This document shows positions 1 to 10,798 of a stretch of 64,000 nucleotides of DNA, in pieces. This DNA comes from Meghimatium bilineatum (lineage: Eukaryota > Mollusca > Gastropoda > Stylommatophora > Philomycidae): positions 19,117,379 to 19,181,378 of the forward strand of contig CM067317.1 of NCBI GenBank assembly GCA_034231615.1, written 5' to 3'. A program made the position numbers and the translations under genes. How positions within the stretch are numbered: position 1 is the stretch's first letter; each line of letters begins with the position of its first letter. The notes under the pieces are model-generated. The model was not told the origin of the DNA, made no database searches, and saw only the letters and a list, made by a program, of their open reading frames with translations.

Positions 1-104
1 TATTATATATCTGAGATATTAGTAATATTCTACTTGTTATAGTAGGAACTTTGCAATGATATAGGGGCCTATATGAAGACCTGATATCAATAATATTCAT
101 ACCA

Positions 105-288
105 CTACCTAAGAAGCAAAAGAGCAAGGGGTAGACCAAAAGAAACACTCAGAAGAACAATACTTAGATGTAGTAAAACAACCAATATCCATACTATTCA
201 AGAACTGCACAGAATAGCTTTGAAAAGACAGAATTGGAGAGATCTGGCCTCTGCCCTATGCGCTAACTTCAGCGCAAAAGGAAAATGA
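105..288 (+). pseudogene. LINE-B 3' tail fragment
   Basis: Translates to the last residues of a non-LTR retrotransposon: a basic block RARGRPKETLRRTI, then a tract ending LASALCANFSAKGK before a stop. The same layout (GRPRETLRRTI, then VSALCAAYGPGGT) closes the longer copy at 3609-4125, so it belongs to the same family. It is 5'-truncated and not functional. Clade assignment is uncertain. Confidence 0.7.
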
Positions 289-294
289 ATGAAC

Positions 295-1592
295 CTAAGA
301 AGCCCAGGGCTGTGGACTACAGAATATACAATAAGTTTAATGAGTCATATAATTAAAATACTAGAAATATAACTAAAATACTACTCAAGATAGTACACGA
401 ACAAATTAAATACAAGACACTGAGGTCGGTGAAGAGCAATTCGGTTTTGGGAAAAACAAAGGAACCAGAGAAGCTATACTTAGTATCCGACTAGTGATAG
501 ATAAATATATAGAAGTGCAAAAAAGTATCTATATTTGCTTCATAGACTACAGCAAAGCCTATGATAGAGTCCTAAAATCAAATGTCTTCAAGATTAGGAA
601 TAGATGGAAAAGACATCAGACTGATTAGAAATATATTTTGGGAACAAACTGCATCAATAAGGTGTGAAAACATCTACTCACCATACATAGAAATAAGAAG
701 AGGGCTAAGATAAGGATGTATTTTATCACCAAGCCTATTTAATATCTACACAGAGAATATCTTTAAACATAAAGAAGGAATGCCAGGTCTCAAGATCAAT
801 GGGAAAATAATAAGCAACCTGAGATATGCAGATGACACTGTTCTTTTAGCAGAAAGTGGACATGAACTACAAAGACTAATAGATCACGTCAATAAATCAA
901 GTAAAGAATATGGACTGCATATAAATACCCACAACAAAAAAACCTTGATATTAGGCAAAGTCACAGAACAGAAGCTAAACATAAACGGAAACTACAACAA
1001 GTAGAACATTATCAATATCTTGGACACATCATCACAAATGACGGCAGATGAGAAATAGATGTTAAAAGGAGAATAGGAATAGCTAAAAGTTCGTTCAAGA
1101 GGAAAATATTAACATCTAAACAAATCACCTAAATTATCTAAACAAACTAAAAATGAGAATTATAAAATGCTGCAACTATTTATATTAACGTATGGCTCAG
1201 AAACATGGACAGTAAACAAATAATTGGAAGACAGGGTTGATGTCTTTGAGATGAGATATATAGAATAATAGGGGGAACATCATGGAAAGAGAAAACAAAA
1301 AAAGAGGATCTAACAACACTTAATATGAAGAAAGAATTATAGGGAAAATAACGATCTGGCAAATAAAATATTTTTGACACATTAAATGGCATGGCACATT
1401 GTTTAAGACCTTACTTGAGGGGAAAGTCAAAGGGAAGCGAGCAAGAGGTAGGCAGAGATACAAGTGGGAGGGCAACATGACAAGATGGACAGGTTACAGT
1501 CTAGCAGAGTGCCCCACCAAAACAAGAGACATTGGATGATTGAGGTCTGTTGCAACCAACCTTTGTTGCAGAGACGGCACTTGATGATGATG
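295..1592 (+). pseudogene. LINE-A (RTE-like) reverse transcriptase, degenerate
   Basis: Non-LTR retrotransposon reverse transcriptase, which would copy its own RNA at a nicked target. In changing frames I read the palm motif FIDYSKAYDRV near 538-571, the catalytic box YADD near 825 (residues 16-19 of an open stretch at 780-1004), then the C-terminal motif YGSETWT near 1190 and a basic tail. It stops at a short GATGATGATG tail near 1580-1592, the simple-repeat 3' end typical of RTE-type elements. There are many stops and frameshifts, and the 5' endonuclease domain is missing. The best-preserved relatives in the window are at 14405-14973 and 47111-47800. Similarity to RTE/craniofacial-development-protein-2-like endonuclease-RTs comes from family knowledge; the clade was not tested. 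Confidence 0.85.
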
Positions 1593-1689
1593 ACGTGTTT
1601 TATCATCTCTCCGCGTATTTCTATATTTAGCACCTATTTCTCTGTGATCTTGCAGATTATCATTGTTTTTGTTTTTTGAATGTTTATGA

Positions 1690-1822
1690 GTAGCAGTCTC
1701 CTTCAATGTGCATTGCACTAAGCCGAAAGCTGAAGCCTCCTGGTATAAAAAAAGAAACCTTCCCACTGCACATATGAAGTAAGAACTAATTGCTCGCAAT
1801 TCCTGGGGTTTAGAAACAAACA
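1690..1822 (-). repeat. Dispersed repeat Rep-C, copy 1
   Basis: Reverse-complement match to 27949-28085. Shared landmarks are AACCCCAGGAAT, TTAGTTCTTACTTC/TTAGCTCTTACTTC, ATGTGCAG and TTTCGGCTTAGTGCAATGC. No coding signal. It separates two opposed LINE-A copies. Nature unknown: it could be a SINE or a LINE untranslated region. Confidence 0.65.
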
Positions 1823-1835
1823 ACATCTAGTCCAT

Positions 1836-2440
1836 ATTCTTAACTTGAATTATTGACTTGATCTATTAGACGTTGTAGTTCTGTTCACTTTCTGCTAAAA
1901 GAACATTGTCATCTGCCAATCTCAGGTTATCATTTTCCCACTGATCCACTTTCCAATCCTTCTTCTATATGTTTAAATGTATTCTCTGTGTAGATGTTAA
2001 ATAGTCTTGGTGATAAAATACATGTTTGTCTTACCCCTCGTTTTATTTCTAAATATGGTGAGTAGCTGTTGTCACACCTTTATTGATGCAGTCTGTCCCC
2101 AATATATATTTCTAATCAGTATGATGTCTTTTCAATCTATGCCTATTTCTTGAAGACATTTAATTAATTTTTCATGTTGGACGCTATCGAAGGCTTAGCT
2201 GTAGTCTATGAAACAAATATAGATACCTTTTTGGACTTTTATATGTTTATCTATTAATAGTTGGATACTAAATATAGTTTCTCTGGTTCTCCTAAAACCA
2301 AATTGCTCTTCACCGATTTCAGTGTCTATCTTGTTTTTAATTCTGTAATGTATTATCTTGAGTTATGTAACTTGGTTATGTGACTCATCAAACTTATTGT
2401 TCTTTATTCTGTACAATCCACAGCCCTGCCTAGGTTAATA
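1836..2440 (-). pseudogene. LINE-A reverse transcriptase fragment, inverted copy
   Basis: Minus-strand copy of the N-terminal and central reverse-transcriptase region of LINE-A. For example 2281-2330 is the reverse complement of the segment around 420-450 (GAAGAGCAAT..GGTTTT), and 2380-2440 mirrors 295-345 (CCCAGGGCTGTGGA in the plus copy). It carries internal stops and lacks the C-terminal part. With 295-1592 it forms an imperfect inverted pair separated by Rep-C. Confidence 0.75.
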
Positions 2441-3289
2441 TATCCTACATTTTCTGCATTTCCATATGAAGTATATTTTAAAATCTGCAATTTTAGTAAT
2501 ATAAGGGAAATAACTACATAAATAATATTAATACTTTAAAAGACAACAGTTAATTCCCATATGTTATACATGTATCTACGCTTTTATTTTGCGATCGTTA
2601 AACATTCACTCTAATATTGCTCATGTATAGAGCGGTTTGTTTTAGGTCATCTTGTATTTCCAGACCCCTAATGATTAAAAAAAAATATTTCAAAATGTTT
2701 GGAATGGAAATAAGATCTAATTTGTAGAGACAAACAAACATTTTGTAGAAAGGAAAGTGTACTAGGATAAAGGGAAAAGAAGGCAGCGATGTAATACTAT
2801 CATCTTGGTGCCCGCGACATTGCAATACCCCTCTACCTTGAGTGAGTGTTGATGCATCCAATACAGTATCCTTTTGACTATTGACGGATTATGGGATTAT
2901 TGATATAGTTAGATATTACACAATGTGTGAGGATAGGCAACGTGGTTACTGTAACCAATCTGAGCTGCAGCGATCTTTTCACAGTATGCACACTGAATCT
3001 CCTGACCACTTATAACTTATTATATTGTGGTGTATGTTCGCAAAAATATAGTCTTTTATCTATTTGCTATCATTTTCTCCTTTGTCTTTATTCTTCTTCT
3101 CCGTCCTTCAGTCAGTTATCAGGTTACAGCGTCAATAGCTTCAATGAACTGCATGATTCGTTTCAGACCATCCATGGAACCTCTCAGGTTTGTGAGTAGT
3201 GCCGTCTCAGTAGTCTATGTTTTCTTCCTACTTTATTATATTTCTTACCTTTCTCCTCAATTCACCAAGGCCCATGACATCCAGTCCTT
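2441..3289. other. Unassigned AT-rich sequence
   Basis: I see no motif, repeat or convincing coding region here. Open frames of 87-90 codons have low-complexity composition and no recognisable domain. Confidence 0.5.
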
Positions 3290-3500
3290 TTAATTCTATT
3301 TCATTGCATGCATTCATATTCACACACATCCATGTACCGAAGTATAAGCCGCATCTGAAACATATACCTTAAATGTAAGTCTCTGTAAAGGAGAAATTCT
3401 GCTATATAACAACCCTCCTTGCATGTCCCAGCCATAGCAGTCTTTGCAAACTAAACATACAGAATATTTTGATATCTGTTCTTTCTAGTATCTCAGTGTT
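3290..3500 (-). pseudogene. LINE-F 3' fragment
   Basis: Diverged minus-strand match to 26200-26410. Both share landmarks such as GCATGTCCCAGCCAT and CTATGTA/CCATGTACCGAAG. The longer copy at 26090-26830 carries a reverse-transcriptase box, so I take this as a truncated tail of the same element. Only a weak alignment by eye. Confidence 0.45.
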
Positions 3501-3517
3501 AATGTAATGATGTTATG

Positions 3518-3618
3518 TTATGTTCCTCCAGGGCCATAGGCGGCCCATAGGGCAGAAACAACAGCTTTCCATTTCTGTCTTTGTGTTGCCAGATCTTTCA
3601 GTTCTTGGGTGTTGTTTA
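3518..3618 (-). pseudogene. LINE-B 3' end, inverted short copy
   Basis: Reverse complement of the last ~100 bp of the adjacent LINE-B copy. Both contain GGCCATAGGCGGC and CCATTTCTGTCTTTGTGTTGCC (one read on each strand). It abuts the plus-strand copy, making a head-on pair with two 3' ends facing outward. Confidence 0.75.
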
Positions 3619-4125
3619 GGTTTATTGACAAATATATAGTGAGAAATAAACTCAAGTTGTTTAACTCCAACATCATCCCTATTCTATCATATGGGTGCGA
3701 AAGTTGGAAAGCCACAATAGCCACAGATAAAAGACTCGACTCCTTTGAAAACAAATGCCTACGTACCATTCTGAACGTTAAGTGGAGTGACTTTAAATCT
3801 AACACTACTATAAGAGAGGAAAGCAAACAAACCTATATATCTTCCTTCATTAGACAAAGGCGTTGGACTTACATCGGCCATGTTCTCAGAATGAACATCC
3901 TAAGAATTCCCCAGCAATCACTATATTGGGTGCCACCTGGAGTAAGAAGAAGAGGGAGACCTAGAGAAACTCTACGAAGAACCATTAATAGAGAAGGCAT
4001 GTCAATGAGCCTAAACAACACGCAACAATTGAAAGACCTGGCAACACAAAGACAGAAATGGAAGGCTATGGTTTCTGCCCTATGCGCCGCCTATGGCCCT
4101 GGAGGAACATAACATATAGTGATGA
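3609..4125 (+). pseudogene. LINE-B C-terminal region, open over 167 codons
   Basis: The best-preserved LINE-B copy. The open frame runs 3609-4112 and encodes the region after the reverse-transcriptase catalytic core: LFNSNIIPILSYGCESWK, then RRRWTYIGHVLRMN (one residue different here), then the basic block GRPRETLRRTI, ending LCAAYGPGGT. The same three blocks in this order are common in non-LTR elements of marine invertebrates. The catalytic domain and endonuclease are absent, so it cannot move on its own. It is followed by GATGATGACT, a short simple-repeat tail. The first ~15 residues overlap the inverted copy at 3518-3618 and are probably not original. Clade uncertain. Confidence 0.85.
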
Positions 4126-4330
4126 TGACTATTAAATAATTACGTTAGCTGTGAGCAGGTGGCTTTTGACGGCCCATAGTCCTTCTGACAGAAGCACTGG
4201 TCATCCTCCGTTGAGTGACCAAGGTGACACCTGAACTTGTAGAAGGTGTGTAATATCAAAGCATGGTTATGTTAGAAGGGGGAGCATGGATGCATATTTA
4301 GTACTCGAAGGGAGGCTTTCCAGTGTTGCG

Positions 4331-4545
4331 TGCAGTATCATAGGATCATCACGTCCTGCCAGGAGCGTAGTATCATAGCGTCATCACGTCCTGCGAAGAG
4401 CGTAGTATACACTTTTTGGTCAACTAGTTCACACACTATTCTTCTGTCAGGTCTGTTGACCCATTGTTGTAATAGTGCAACTAGCATTCTTCTGTCAGAT
4501 CTGTTTACCCATTGTTGTAATGGTACAATTAGCATTCCTCCATCA
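4331..4545 (+). repeat. Two short duplications (about 40 and 57 bp units)
   Basis: Near 4331-4410 a ~40-bp unit holding ATCATCACGTCCTGC and GAGCGTAGTAT occurs twice. From 4438 to 4545 a 57-bp unit holding ATTCTTCTGTCAG and ACCCATTGTTGTAAT occurs twice. Both pairs have a few mismatches. No coding function seen. Confidence 0.7.
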
Positions 4546-4911
4546 CCCAGGAGTCTGAAACACAAGGATAAAGGTATAGTATCCCCGGGCCTACACCTCT
4601 TAATTAGTCGTCGGATCATCAAATCATTGCACTTTGGACATGTCCATAGGTGATACGATCTGTGTTTAAGCATATACACCATTACAAGATGGCTGACAGT
4701 TCCAGTTCTTTCTTTGTTGACAAACATTGTCCTAAACCCACAATAGCGCTCATTTCTGGCAACATTGCCTTTTAGGCCTAGTTCTTTTATTCTGGACATG
4801 AAAAATGAAAACCTTCATTTACCTTTCAATACCTGCCCCTATTTATCATGCATGGGACCATGTGACAAATAACAAACATAAGAAATCGATACAAGACATG
4901 CAGTGACACAT

Positions 4912-5000
4912 TTCTCACATGTGACATGTCAACCTATCTCCCCCTTAACAGGTGACATGTCAGCCTATCTCCCACTTCACAGATAACATGTCAGCCCATC
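4912..5000 (+). repeat. Short repeat, about 3 copies
   Basis: The unit contains ACATGTCAGCCTATCTCCC (with variants) and repeats about every 40 bp. It is imperfect and noncoding. Confidence 0.6.
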
Positions 5001-5690
5001 CTCAACTTTTCATAGTCGCCTCCAACGGCATGCCTGAAATGAAACAGTGGCCCCATTCTGTGCTCCCTGAAGTATAACTCCATGTTGAAACTCCATGTTG
5101 TCACGCGGGCAAAAACAGTGGAACCCCTCCATAGCTCATTCTTTTATAACAAATTCCCTATTTAACTACACATTTCAAAATCCCTAATCACATTTATTCT
5201 ATATTTTGTATACTGTATATAACGAATTTGTGTTATTCCATAAATATTTCGTAGGTCTCGACAAAGTTGCTATAATGGTTGTGTCTGTTATAATAAATAA
5301 ATGCTATTTCTACGCAAAATTAAACCAGTATAACATAGAAATTTAAAGAAAAGTTATAAGAATGTAACACAATTTCATCTGTTGTTTATCTATATGATTG
5401 ACAAGTTTCGTGACATCACAAAGCCAGTTTCATAACCTTGTCTTTCTAGAAAGACGTGTAACAACTCAATACCTTTCTGTATCTGCAACAATGAGGTAGT
5501 CCCCTTAGCTTCTATGATGAGCCCGAGCTCTAATATACTAGTTCCAAGTCAGCCTTTTATCGGTTAACTTCCAGGAGTTTTCTTTCTTGGAGCTACATAT
5601 AAAACTCCACCTCTTGATGAAGGGAACAAGAGTGACAAACTCATGCTCTATAATCTAAATGATACAGTATGTAAGTTATAAAGAATCTAC
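5001..5690. other. Unassigned sequence
   Basis: No repeat unit, motif or open frame that I can support. Confidence 0.5.
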
Positions 5691-5716
5691 TACTTTGTTT
5701 CAACTAACCAAGAAGT

Positions 5717-6286
5717 GGATGAACACAAAATCTTCGTGAAGATGATACAAGCTGATAGACACAAAATCTTCGTGAAGATGATACACGCTGATAGACACAA
5801 AATCTTCGTGAAGATTATACAAGCTGATAGACACAAAATCTTCGTGAAGATTATACAAGCTGATAGACACAAAATCTTCGTGAAGATGATACAAGCTGAT
5901 AGACACAAAATCTTCGTGAATTGGATACAAGCTGATAGACACAAAATCCTCGTGAAGATGATACAAGCTGATAGACACAAAATCTTCGTGAAGATGATAC
6001 AAGCTGATGGACACAAAATCTTCGCGAAGATGATACAAGCTGATAGACACAAAATCTTCGTGAAGATGATACAAGCTGATAGACACAAAATCTTCGTGAA
6101 GATGATACAAGCTGATAGACACAAAATCTTCGTGAAGATGATACAAGCTGATGGACACAAAATCTTCGTGAAGATGATACAAGCTGATGGACACAAAATC
6201 TTCGCGAAGATGATACAAGCTGATAGACACAAAATCTTCGTGAAGATGATACAAGCTGATGGACACAAAATCTTCGTGAAGATGAT
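5717..6286 (+). repeat. 36-bp minisatellite, about 15.8 copies
   Basis: The unit includes ACACAAAATCTTCGTGAAGA and ACAAGCTGATAG. The inner AATCTTCGTGAAGATT is a near-perfect palindrome, so each unit can form a small stem. Copies are 90 percent or more alike by eye; one near 5917 has GAATTGGAT in place of GAAGATGAT. Because 36 is a multiple of three, open frames of 188-201 codons run through it on both strands (12-residue periods); I do not regard these as genes. The sequence just before it, CTAACCAAGAAGTG, recurs before the 23-bp array at 10778. Confidence 0.95.
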
Positions 6287-6329
6287 TTACTGCATATTAA
6301 CGTTAGGGAATAATCATTGATTAATCAGT

Positions 6330-6605
6330 ACCACTCAAGCGTCGCGGGAGCTAGGAGAAAAGAGTAGAAACATTGTTACCTGCCATGCGACTAAGAGGCG
6401 ACTAAAGAGTTTTTGAGGTGGTTGCTATTCTATTCCATAGAGGCTTAAAATTAATCACACACCATGCTGAAGTCGGATGTGTCAAGATGAAAACCGGAGC
6501 TATCGCAGATAACCTGTAAACTATGACACGATGCATTCCGTTCTCGGACCTACATTCTGTTAGTCTGTAGGAGTTTGAAAACAAACGCAGAAGAAGAAGA
6601 TTGAT
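6330..6605 (-). repeat. Dispersed repeat Rep-A, copy 1
   Basis: Minus-strand copy of the ~290-bp family best seen at 40388-40673. Landmarks, read on the minus strand, are GCGTTTGTTTTCAAACTCCT, GTAGGTCCGAGAACGGAATGC, GACACATCCGACTTCAGCAT and TCGCATGGCAGGTAACAATG. It lies 44 bp after the end of the 36-bp array. Confidence 0.75.
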
Positions 6606-6957
6606 TGATTTGATCAGTCTTGAGAAATGGATAGATAACAATCATTGCTTGATCAACTAAACACACGTGGTTGACTATAAATCATGATTTATAGTCATTA
6701 AGATTTCCGAGTTGATGAATGTGTGTACCGAATGGACAAACATGTAAACATCTGATGCCTATCAATCATTACTCCATGAATCTTGACTGGGCAAGTGATA
6801 TCAATCATTACGTGGTTAACTCAGAACACCAGAAGCTATCGTCGCTTGGTCATTCATGTCTATCTTATATTGGACGATGTATTGCTAGTGTCAACGGTCA
6901 TTTATCACAGATAAATAAGTAGTAAAAGTGTGAAATAATCAACGAAACGAGTAAACC
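6606..6957. other. Unassigned sequence
   Basis: Contains a short direct repeat of ATCAATCATTAC near 6762 and 6801. Otherwise I see nothing. Confidence 0.4.
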
Positions 6958-7160
6958 ATTAGTCACCATCATCATCATCAGGTAGCATATCCTGAACAGG
7001 ATGCAGCAGTCATCACAGCCTTTCGAAACTTCTGTCGATCTTGAGGTATTCTTCCTGCTTCTGTCATGTTCAGGTGGTCTTTGATATCTTGCGTCCATCT
7101 TCTTCTTGGTCTGCCTCTTGTTCGTCATCATCATCTCCATTATGGTCTTCACTCTTCATT
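6958..7160 (-). pseudogene. LINE-H 3' tail fragment
   Basis: On the minus strand it reads as a LINE C-terminus: a basic block with RQTKKKMDARYQR, a stretch AGRIPQDR-like in a shifted frame, and an end FRICYLMMMM formed by a (GAT)n tail. The plus-strand start CACCATCATCATCATCAGGT is that tail. Severely truncated. Confidence 0.6.
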
Positions 7161-7189
7161 ATGGTCTTTGAACAATACTTCGCAGGCGT

Positions 7190-7248
7190 CTGTGATGCAA
7201 CGCTCGTGTCTGTTGCCCATGTGGCAACTGAGGCCTGGATTTATAGCT
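7190..7248 (+). repeat. Dispersed repeat Rep-B, copy 1
   Basis: Matches 8208-8300: AATACTTCGCAG/AATACTTTGCAG, GATGCAACGCTCGTGTCT/GATACAACGTTCATGTCT and GCCCATGTGGCAAC, then GAGGCCTGGA. It leads directly into the 34-bp array. Confidence 0.7.
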
Positions 7249-7376
7249 CAGGAAGCAAAGAATAGGGCCAATTTGTAAAGTTCAGGAAGCAAAGAATAGG
7301 GCCAATTTGTAAAGTTCAGGAAGCAAAGAATAGGGCCAATTTGTAAAGTTCAGGAAGCAAAGAATAGGGCCAATTT
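7249..7376 (+). repeat. 34-bp tandem repeat, 4 copies
   Basis: The unit contains CAGGAAGCAAAGAATAGGGC and CAATTTGTAAAGTT. Copies start at 7249, 7283, 7317 and 7351 and are nearly identical, which suggests recent growth. It is followed by GTCAATTTCTTCTTCTTG twice and a short Rep-A-like end. Confidence 0.9.
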
Positions 7377-7572
7377 CTTCTTCTTGTTGACTTGTCAATT
7401 TCTTCTTCTTGTCTTGCCGTAGAAGGCAACTAAAGAAACCAATAATAAAGAAGTTTTAAACATTGCAAACCAAAACTAAATAGGTTCTTCGCACAAAACG
7501 TCTTTAGCAAGCACATGGCGGTAGATACATATTCATATGCGAGAGGGGGTTTACCAAAAAATGTCATTCATC

Positions 7573-7741
7573 CATTTTTGCGTTATATTCCATCTTTCAT
7601 GAGAAATTTGATGACATTTTTGCGTAATATTCCATCTCTTTCATGAGAAATTTGATGACATTTTCGCATGATATTCCATCTCTTTCATGAGAAATTTGAT
7701 GAAATTTTCGCGTGATATTCCATCTCTTTCATGAAAAATTC
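7573..7741 (+). repeat. 44-bp tandem repeat, 4 copies
   Basis: The unit contains ATATTCCATCTCTTTCATGA and GAAATTTGATGACATTTT, with a variable GCGTAAT/GCATGAT/GCGTGAT core. Noncoding. Confidence 0.85.
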
Positions 7742-8204
7742 TATTGCCTTTTTTTTATTTAAAATTGTTAGGAACGAAATTCGGGGGCGTGGGGGGGGGG
7801 GAGGAGGGGAAGGGTGTCTAGCTAATTTCCAAGTTTATACCATGTTAATAAAAGTCAAGACATGATATAACTAAGCAGTGAGCGGGGGTTGGATTCCAAA
7901 CTCCCCGTTTATTTTTTGCTATGGATATAATCAAACAAAACACATATTCAATGCAGCAATCAAACTCGATAATAAATATAACACAATATAAATATAACAC
8001 TAACCAGGGTATCGTTTATGGGTGCTCACTGACCTTCCTCCTTCCACAGGGTTATACTTGTCTTGACCTTCTGTCCCGATATTTTTGCTGTCCGTAGCGA
8101 AATCTTCAATCTGATCGCCATACACGTGCAGTTACCTGATTTCGTTTCGGTCGCCTACAGAAGTGTTAGTCCATAGTCGCCTAGACGTCTTTGAGCACGG
8201 GGCT
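7742..8204. other. Unassigned sequence with a poly-G tract
   Basis: Holds a G-rich run near 7788-7812. No gene is supported. Confidence 0.4.
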
Positions 8205-8207
8205 AAA

Positions 8208-8320
8208 TTTGCGCAATACTTTGCAGACGACGGTGATACAACGTTCATGTCTATGATAGGCCCGTCGCCCATGTGGCAACGGAGGCCTGGACTTGTAGTT
8301 CTGGGTGCAAAAAAAAGGAT
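8208..8320 (+). repeat. Dispersed repeat Rep-B, copy 2
   Basis: Second copy of the element at 7190-7248, with an insertion (GATAGGCCCGTC) before GCCCATGTGGCAACGGAGG. A Rep-A-like end (TCCTGGCAGGCCGTAGG) follows. Confidence 0.65.
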
Positions 8321-8710
8321 ACACTGTCTTCTTCTTTCCTGGCAGGCCGTAGGGGGCGATTTTAAAATGTTGGGGAATGGGCTAATTACCTGTCACCTGT
8401 GAAAAAGTAATTGTCCCTGCATGTCTTGTCTCAATATTTTATGTGTCTTCTGTCAAATGGTCCCCATGGATGTAAGGCAGCGAGTATTGAACCTTTATCC
8501 TTTTGTGATGTCAGGGAAAGATATGTGTTTCATCACTACAGATCTGATGGAAGAATGAACTAGTTAGCCCAGATATTCTATCCACTGCTGACAGGATGTG
8601 ATCACCCTGAGATACTGTCACACTGGAAAGCCTCCTTTTCGTGGACTATGCATCCATAAACCTACCTTAAAGCAGCCATGTTTTTGAGACAGCAAACCCT
8701 ATTTTTTTAT
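8321..8710. other. Unassigned sequence
   Basis: No supported feature beyond the short Rep-A-like stretch at the start. Confidence 0.4.
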
Positions 8711-8983
8711 TCGTACATCTATATGCGATCCGATATCCACTTGATTGGTACGTCTATATGTCATCCAATCTCCACTTGATTGGCACGTATATATGTTATC
8801 CGATCTCCACTTGATTGGCACGTCTATATGTCATCCGATCTCCACTTGATTGGTACGTCTATATGTCATCCGATAACCACTTGATTGGTACGTCTATATC
8901 ATCAGATCTCCACTTGATTGGTACGTCTATATCATCTGATCTCCACTTTATTGGTACGTCTATATGTCATCCAATCTCCACTC
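8711..8983 (+). repeat. 35-bp minisatellite, about 8 copies
   Basis: The unit contains GGTACGTCTATATGTCATCC and GATCTCCACTTGATT. Two units near 8890-8940 lack three bases (TATATCATC). Noncoding. Confidence 0.9.
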
Positions 8984-9124
8984 GTTGACTTATACGCGCA
9001 CATAACTATGCACGAAAATGAGTGTGACACATTCGAACTTTGACCTACGGTCTTCTCAAGACACTGCTCTTTGAATAAAGCCCATTTGTATTGTTCTGTT
9101 CATGTTCATCGAGTCACTAAAGAT

Positions 9125-9199
9125 ACAGACATGAGTACACAGACATGAGTACACAGACATGAGTACACAGACATGAGTACACAGACATGAGTACACAGT
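9125..9199 (+). repeat. 14-bp tandem repeat, about 5 copies
   Basis: The unit ACAGACATGAGTAC repeats exactly. Identical copies point to a recent expansion. Confidence 0.95.
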
Positions 9200-9623
9200 A
9201 GAGGATTGGTTGTGTGTGGGGGTTATTTTTAACGATTTGTGAAACCTATCCGTGCTTTTCCACTCTGGAACCAACTTTTCAGACGAAAAGTCTCCATTAC
9301 ATGAAAAAAAAAATAATAAGGGCATAACTATCTAAAAAATACCATACATTGCCTGTCAATTTGCAGCTGTCTGTCATGTGCTAGGGAACCAAACACAAAA
9401 ACAATCGCGCGGAAATCGGATGCGCTAGACTAAAAGATGCAAACAACAACATCAGTTTTTACAGCGACTTCAACAGCTAATATTTTTCATTTAATCAGGG
9501 CGAAATATGATATGAACTACAATCTATTATGGAACCCCCTTCTATAAAACATTTTCAATATCACCGAAAAAGATAGATGCTTGTCTGGTAATATTTTTAC
9601 TGGTCAGAAATACTCATGTCACA
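9200..9623. other. Unassigned sequence
   Basis: An open frame on the minus strand overlaps the 14-bp array and is not credible. I see nothing else. Confidence 0.4.
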
Positions 9624-9720
9624 GGCAATTTGTTGCGACCCCAGCAATTTGTTGCGACCCCAGCAATTTGTTGCGTCCCCAGCAATTTGTTGAGGCCCCA
9701 GAAAGTTGTTGCGGCCCCAG
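9624..9720 (+). repeat. 19-bp tandem repeat, about 5 copies
   Basis: The unit CAATTTGTTGCGACCCCAG repeats with single-base changes (GCGTCCCC, GAGGCCCC, GCGGCCCC), the last copies being the most diverged. Confidence 0.9.
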
Positions 9721-9739
9721 CTTCATGCAGAAGAACACA

Positions 9740-10682
9740 AAAGGACAAACGTGTTCTTCCCTTGTTAACTAATGAATGACTGAAAAAAAGGAAGTCTAAT
9801 GTGTTAATTTACGAGTAGTGTTCCTCTGAGGTATCCAAGCTTTTAATCCCCTGCCTGCAGACATGTAACCCTCTTGTCAACTGCTCAGTTCACAGATGTA
9901 CGAGGATATAATGGTATAACAATGGATAAATAATTGGTATTGATTGCATTCTTGGTTGCTCTTACATTTATACGCCACAGTTCGGTTCGCTGTAGGTAAC
10001 TTTAGATAACAAGAGACGTCATGAATGGCAGTGTGTCTGCACGTTGTATATTTTATTGCTGTGTTCCGGTGAGTATTTGATTCAAAACCACCTGGTGATG
10101 CACAGCATGTTACATTAAGAGATAGGTGCTGAAAGACATGCTATATCCGGTGTTCCTAGTATTGTGTGCAATTCGCCGTTCAGCGATACCACCATTCACG
10201 TTTTCACTAGATTTTATATTGTTGAAATATTTTCAGAATACACTTTTAGCAAACGATATCGCCACTTATCATAAAATAAATTAAAGTTTATATCAATTAA
10301 CTACATTCTCTCCAATAATATTACATTTGAGAAATGTAAATATTACAAGACAATCATATGCTACAAAGATTAGAACACGTACACAGAGATGTAAATATAC
10401 AACTAATAACAGAACGATAGTGGTTGTGAGAATGAGAAAAATGCTGGTGATGATAAGGATATTGGTTGTGATGAAGGTTAACGTTAATACGTTATTGATT
10501 TATATTTTATGATAATTAATGAGCGTTTTATATGTTGATAATGATGAGGATGCCATTGGAAACATGGGGGTAAGGGATAGGTTTCATTATTTAGAATTAA
10601 GCTTTTCATTTTCTATTTATTGAGCATAGAAAAGTTGATATTTTTTCTAATATTTAAAAAAATAAAACCAAGTATTTCCAGC
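9740..10682. other. Unassigned AT-rich sequence
   Basis: No repeat family or credible gene. A 61-codon open frame near 10327 is of low-complexity composition. Confidence 0.45.
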
Positions 10683-10770
10683 GTCAGACAGATCAAAGAA
10701 ACATAGGTTCATGAATCTACTCTAATCTAACATTGGTTTCACGGTTGAAAGATTCGCTCTTTTTTCACCT
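10683..10770 (+). repeat. Dispersed repeat Rep-F, copy 1
   Basis: Matches 14062-14150: CAGATCAAAGAA, then GTTCATGAATCTACTCTAAT/GTTCGTGAGTCTACTCTAAT, then TTTCACGGTTGAA. It immediately precedes the 23-bp array. Nature unknown. Confidence 0.75.
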
Positions 10771-10798
10771 GCAAAAACTAACCAGGAAGTGCTGAAAC

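Noticed and set aside
4338-4799. 153-codon minus-strand gene
   Set aside because: The frame spans two local tandem duplications, and its peptide shows those repeats. No domain recognised.
5690-6320. Overlapping 188-201 codon frames on both strands as repeat proteins
   Set aside because: They are all the 36-bp unit read in different frames. No start context, no unique domain, and open on both strands, as expected from an in-phase repeat.
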